The position numbers were made by a program, and so were the translations under genes. This document shows positions 34,844-35,675 of a stretch of 35,675 nucleotides of DNA, piece after piece (positions within the stretch are counted from its first letter, which is position 1; every line of letters starts with the position of its first letter). The notes beneath the pieces are model-generated. The model saw only the letters and a program-made list of their open reading frames with translations. It was not told the DNA's origin and ran no database searches. Origin of the DNA: Opitutaceae bacterium (GTDB taxonomy: Bacteria; Verrucomicrobiota; Verrucomicrobiia; Opitutales; Opitutaceae); the NCBI GenBank assembly GCA_028280945.1, contig JANQKV010000041.1, positions 1-35,675 on the forward strand. Reading direction: 5' to 3'.

Positions 34844-35675
34844 AAAAACTTTTTTTGATAATTGGTGTGGTCGGAGTCGCCGTTGCTGGTTTTGTTTTCT
34901 CCAACAGACCGGAAGCGATCACTCGTGCCGCTTGGAACGGCAAGGCGGTTCAAGCCGTGCCGGGAAGCATCACGGTGTTGGCCGAGTTCGAGATGGACCT
35001 CAAAAGCGAGATAGGCGGGCGTGTGATCGAGTCCGCGCTGGATCCGGGAGCGGCCTTCAAGGAAGGTGCGATTTTGGTGCAAATTGACTCCAGTGACTTG
35101 GAATTGGAGATCGAGCGCATCCAAGGCGAGTATGAAGCCGCCCGGGATCGCATTGCCGTGGGATCCTCCATCGCGCTTGAACTCGCTTCGGCTCAGGAGG
35201 ATTTGGCGGCAGCGGAGCGTCTCATGCGCAGTGGCAACATGTCTGAGGCGGTATTTCGCAAGCAGGAACGCGAGATGCAACAGATCGAAAAGCGTCTCGA
35301 GTTGGAGCGGGTGAACAACGAGCTTTTAATTGCGAATTTTGAAAACACCCTGGCGCAAAAACAGCGGGAGTTGGAAAAAATGCAGGTCATGGCTCCGTTT
35401 GAGTGTGTTGTTGCCGAAGTATATGCCCACCCCGGTGACTTGATTGGTTCGGGAGCCCCCATTGCCAAACTTATTTCAACCTCCCGCACCGTTGAAGCTC
35501 GAATCAGTGAAGAGAATTTCTCCAACATCCGCGTAGGACAGATCGCCTCGACTCGCCTTTTGGGCTACGGCAGTGAACAGTTCAACGCCACCGTCTCCAA
35601 AGTGCTGCCTTCGGCCGATGCCGAGACCCAGCGTTACATCGTTCATCTCGATGTTGAAATTGAGCTCGATAAGCT
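34840..35675 (+). CDS. HlyD/RND-type membrane fusion protein, 3' end outside window
   Basis: The start ATG overlaps the TolC-like stop, and the frame runs off the right edge after 278 codons. MKKLFLIIGVVGVAVAGFVF is a membrane anchor or lipoprotein-like signal. Residues after it show the barrel-sandwich (lipoyl) half (VIESALDPGAAFKEGAILVQ), a long coiled-coil hairpin rich in Glu, Arg and Leu, and the second lipoyl half (VMAPFECVVAEVYAHPGDLI). This is the classic periplasmic adaptor plan. It joins an inner-membrane pump to the TolC-like channel. The pump gene is expected just beyond the window, most likely RND or ABC type, which cannot be decided here. Confidence 0.87.
   Translation, partial: MKKLFLIIGVVGVAVAGFVFSNRPEAITRAAWNGKAVQAVPGSITVLAEFEMDLKSEIGGRVIESALDPGAAFKEGAILVQIDSSDLELEIERIQGEYEAARDRIAVGSSIALELASAQEDLAAAERLMRSGNMSEAVFRKQEREMQQIEKRLELERVNNELLIANFENTLAQKQRELEKMQVMAPFECVVAEVYAHPGDLIGSGAPIAKLISTSRTVEARISEENFSNIRVGQIASTRLLGYGSEQFNATVSKVLPSADAETQRYIVHLDVEIELDK

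Noticed and set aside
1-35675. CRISPR arrays, tRNA or rRNA genes
   Set aside because: No regularly spaced direct repeats and no tRNA- or rRNA-like sequence were seen by eye on either strand. A dedicated scan would be needed to exclude a short one.

Overview
The window is a polysaccharide-biosynthesis locus of a Gram-negative bacterium. It encodes an ABC-type glycan exporter (Wzm/Wzt), a TolC-type outer-membrane channel with a HlyD-type adaptor, and many glycosyltransferases and methyltransferases. Few genes have a clear Shine-Dalgarno sequence, and many neighbours overlap by the 4-base ATGA. Together with 49-residue FG-GAP-like repeats and broken IS3 DNA, this fits Verrucomicrobiota or a related PVC lineage. 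That assignment is an inference, not proof.

Layout: (1) 3-1775, + strand, the 3' part of a membrane glycosyltransferase. (2) 9107-1754, - strand, a run of six genes: methyltransferase, GT2 with an N-terminal beta domain, coiled-coil protein, GT4 with two such beta domains, a methyltransferase-GT2 fusion, and a methyltransferase. (3) About 9360-10919, + strand, a dead FG-GAP-like repeat gene kept in one frame but carrying TGA, TAA and TAG stops. (4) 31959-10968, - strand, the main cluster. In transcription order it holds wzm, wzt, a sulfotransferase-coiled-coil fusion, a double GT4, a GT2 with a C-terminal beta domain, a methyltransferase, a 46-residue membrane protein, two large membrane proteins, decayed genes, a GT2, a methyltransferase, a GT2, a methyltransferase, an SDR, and a heptose set (hddA, hddC, gmhA, gmhB, transaldolase). 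(5) 32071-33295, a degenerate IS3-family element with both terminal inverted repeats. (6) 33473 to the right edge, + strand, a TolC/HlyD export pair.

How the genes fit together: transaldolase can supply sedoheptulose 7-phosphate. GmhA, HddA, GmhB and HddC would turn it into GDP-D-glycero-alpha-D-manno-heptose, and the SDR may modify the sugar. The glycosyltransferases would build a heptose-containing glycan, six methyltransferase domains would decorate it, and Wzt/Wzm would export it. No Wzx/Wzy and no initiating phosphoglycosyltransferase is visible.

The most interesting point is the order wzm, wzt, sulfotransferase-coiled coil, double GT4. It mirrors the E. coli O8/O9a order wzm, wzt, wbdD, wbdA, with a sulfotransferase in the place of the WbdD chain terminator and ruler. 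I propose a sulfation-based chain-length terminator. The middle of the cluster (about 17.9-23.8 kb) looks more AT-rich than its flanks and holds a truncated duplicate methyltransferase and a frame-broken membrane gene, which suggests past exchange of cassettes.
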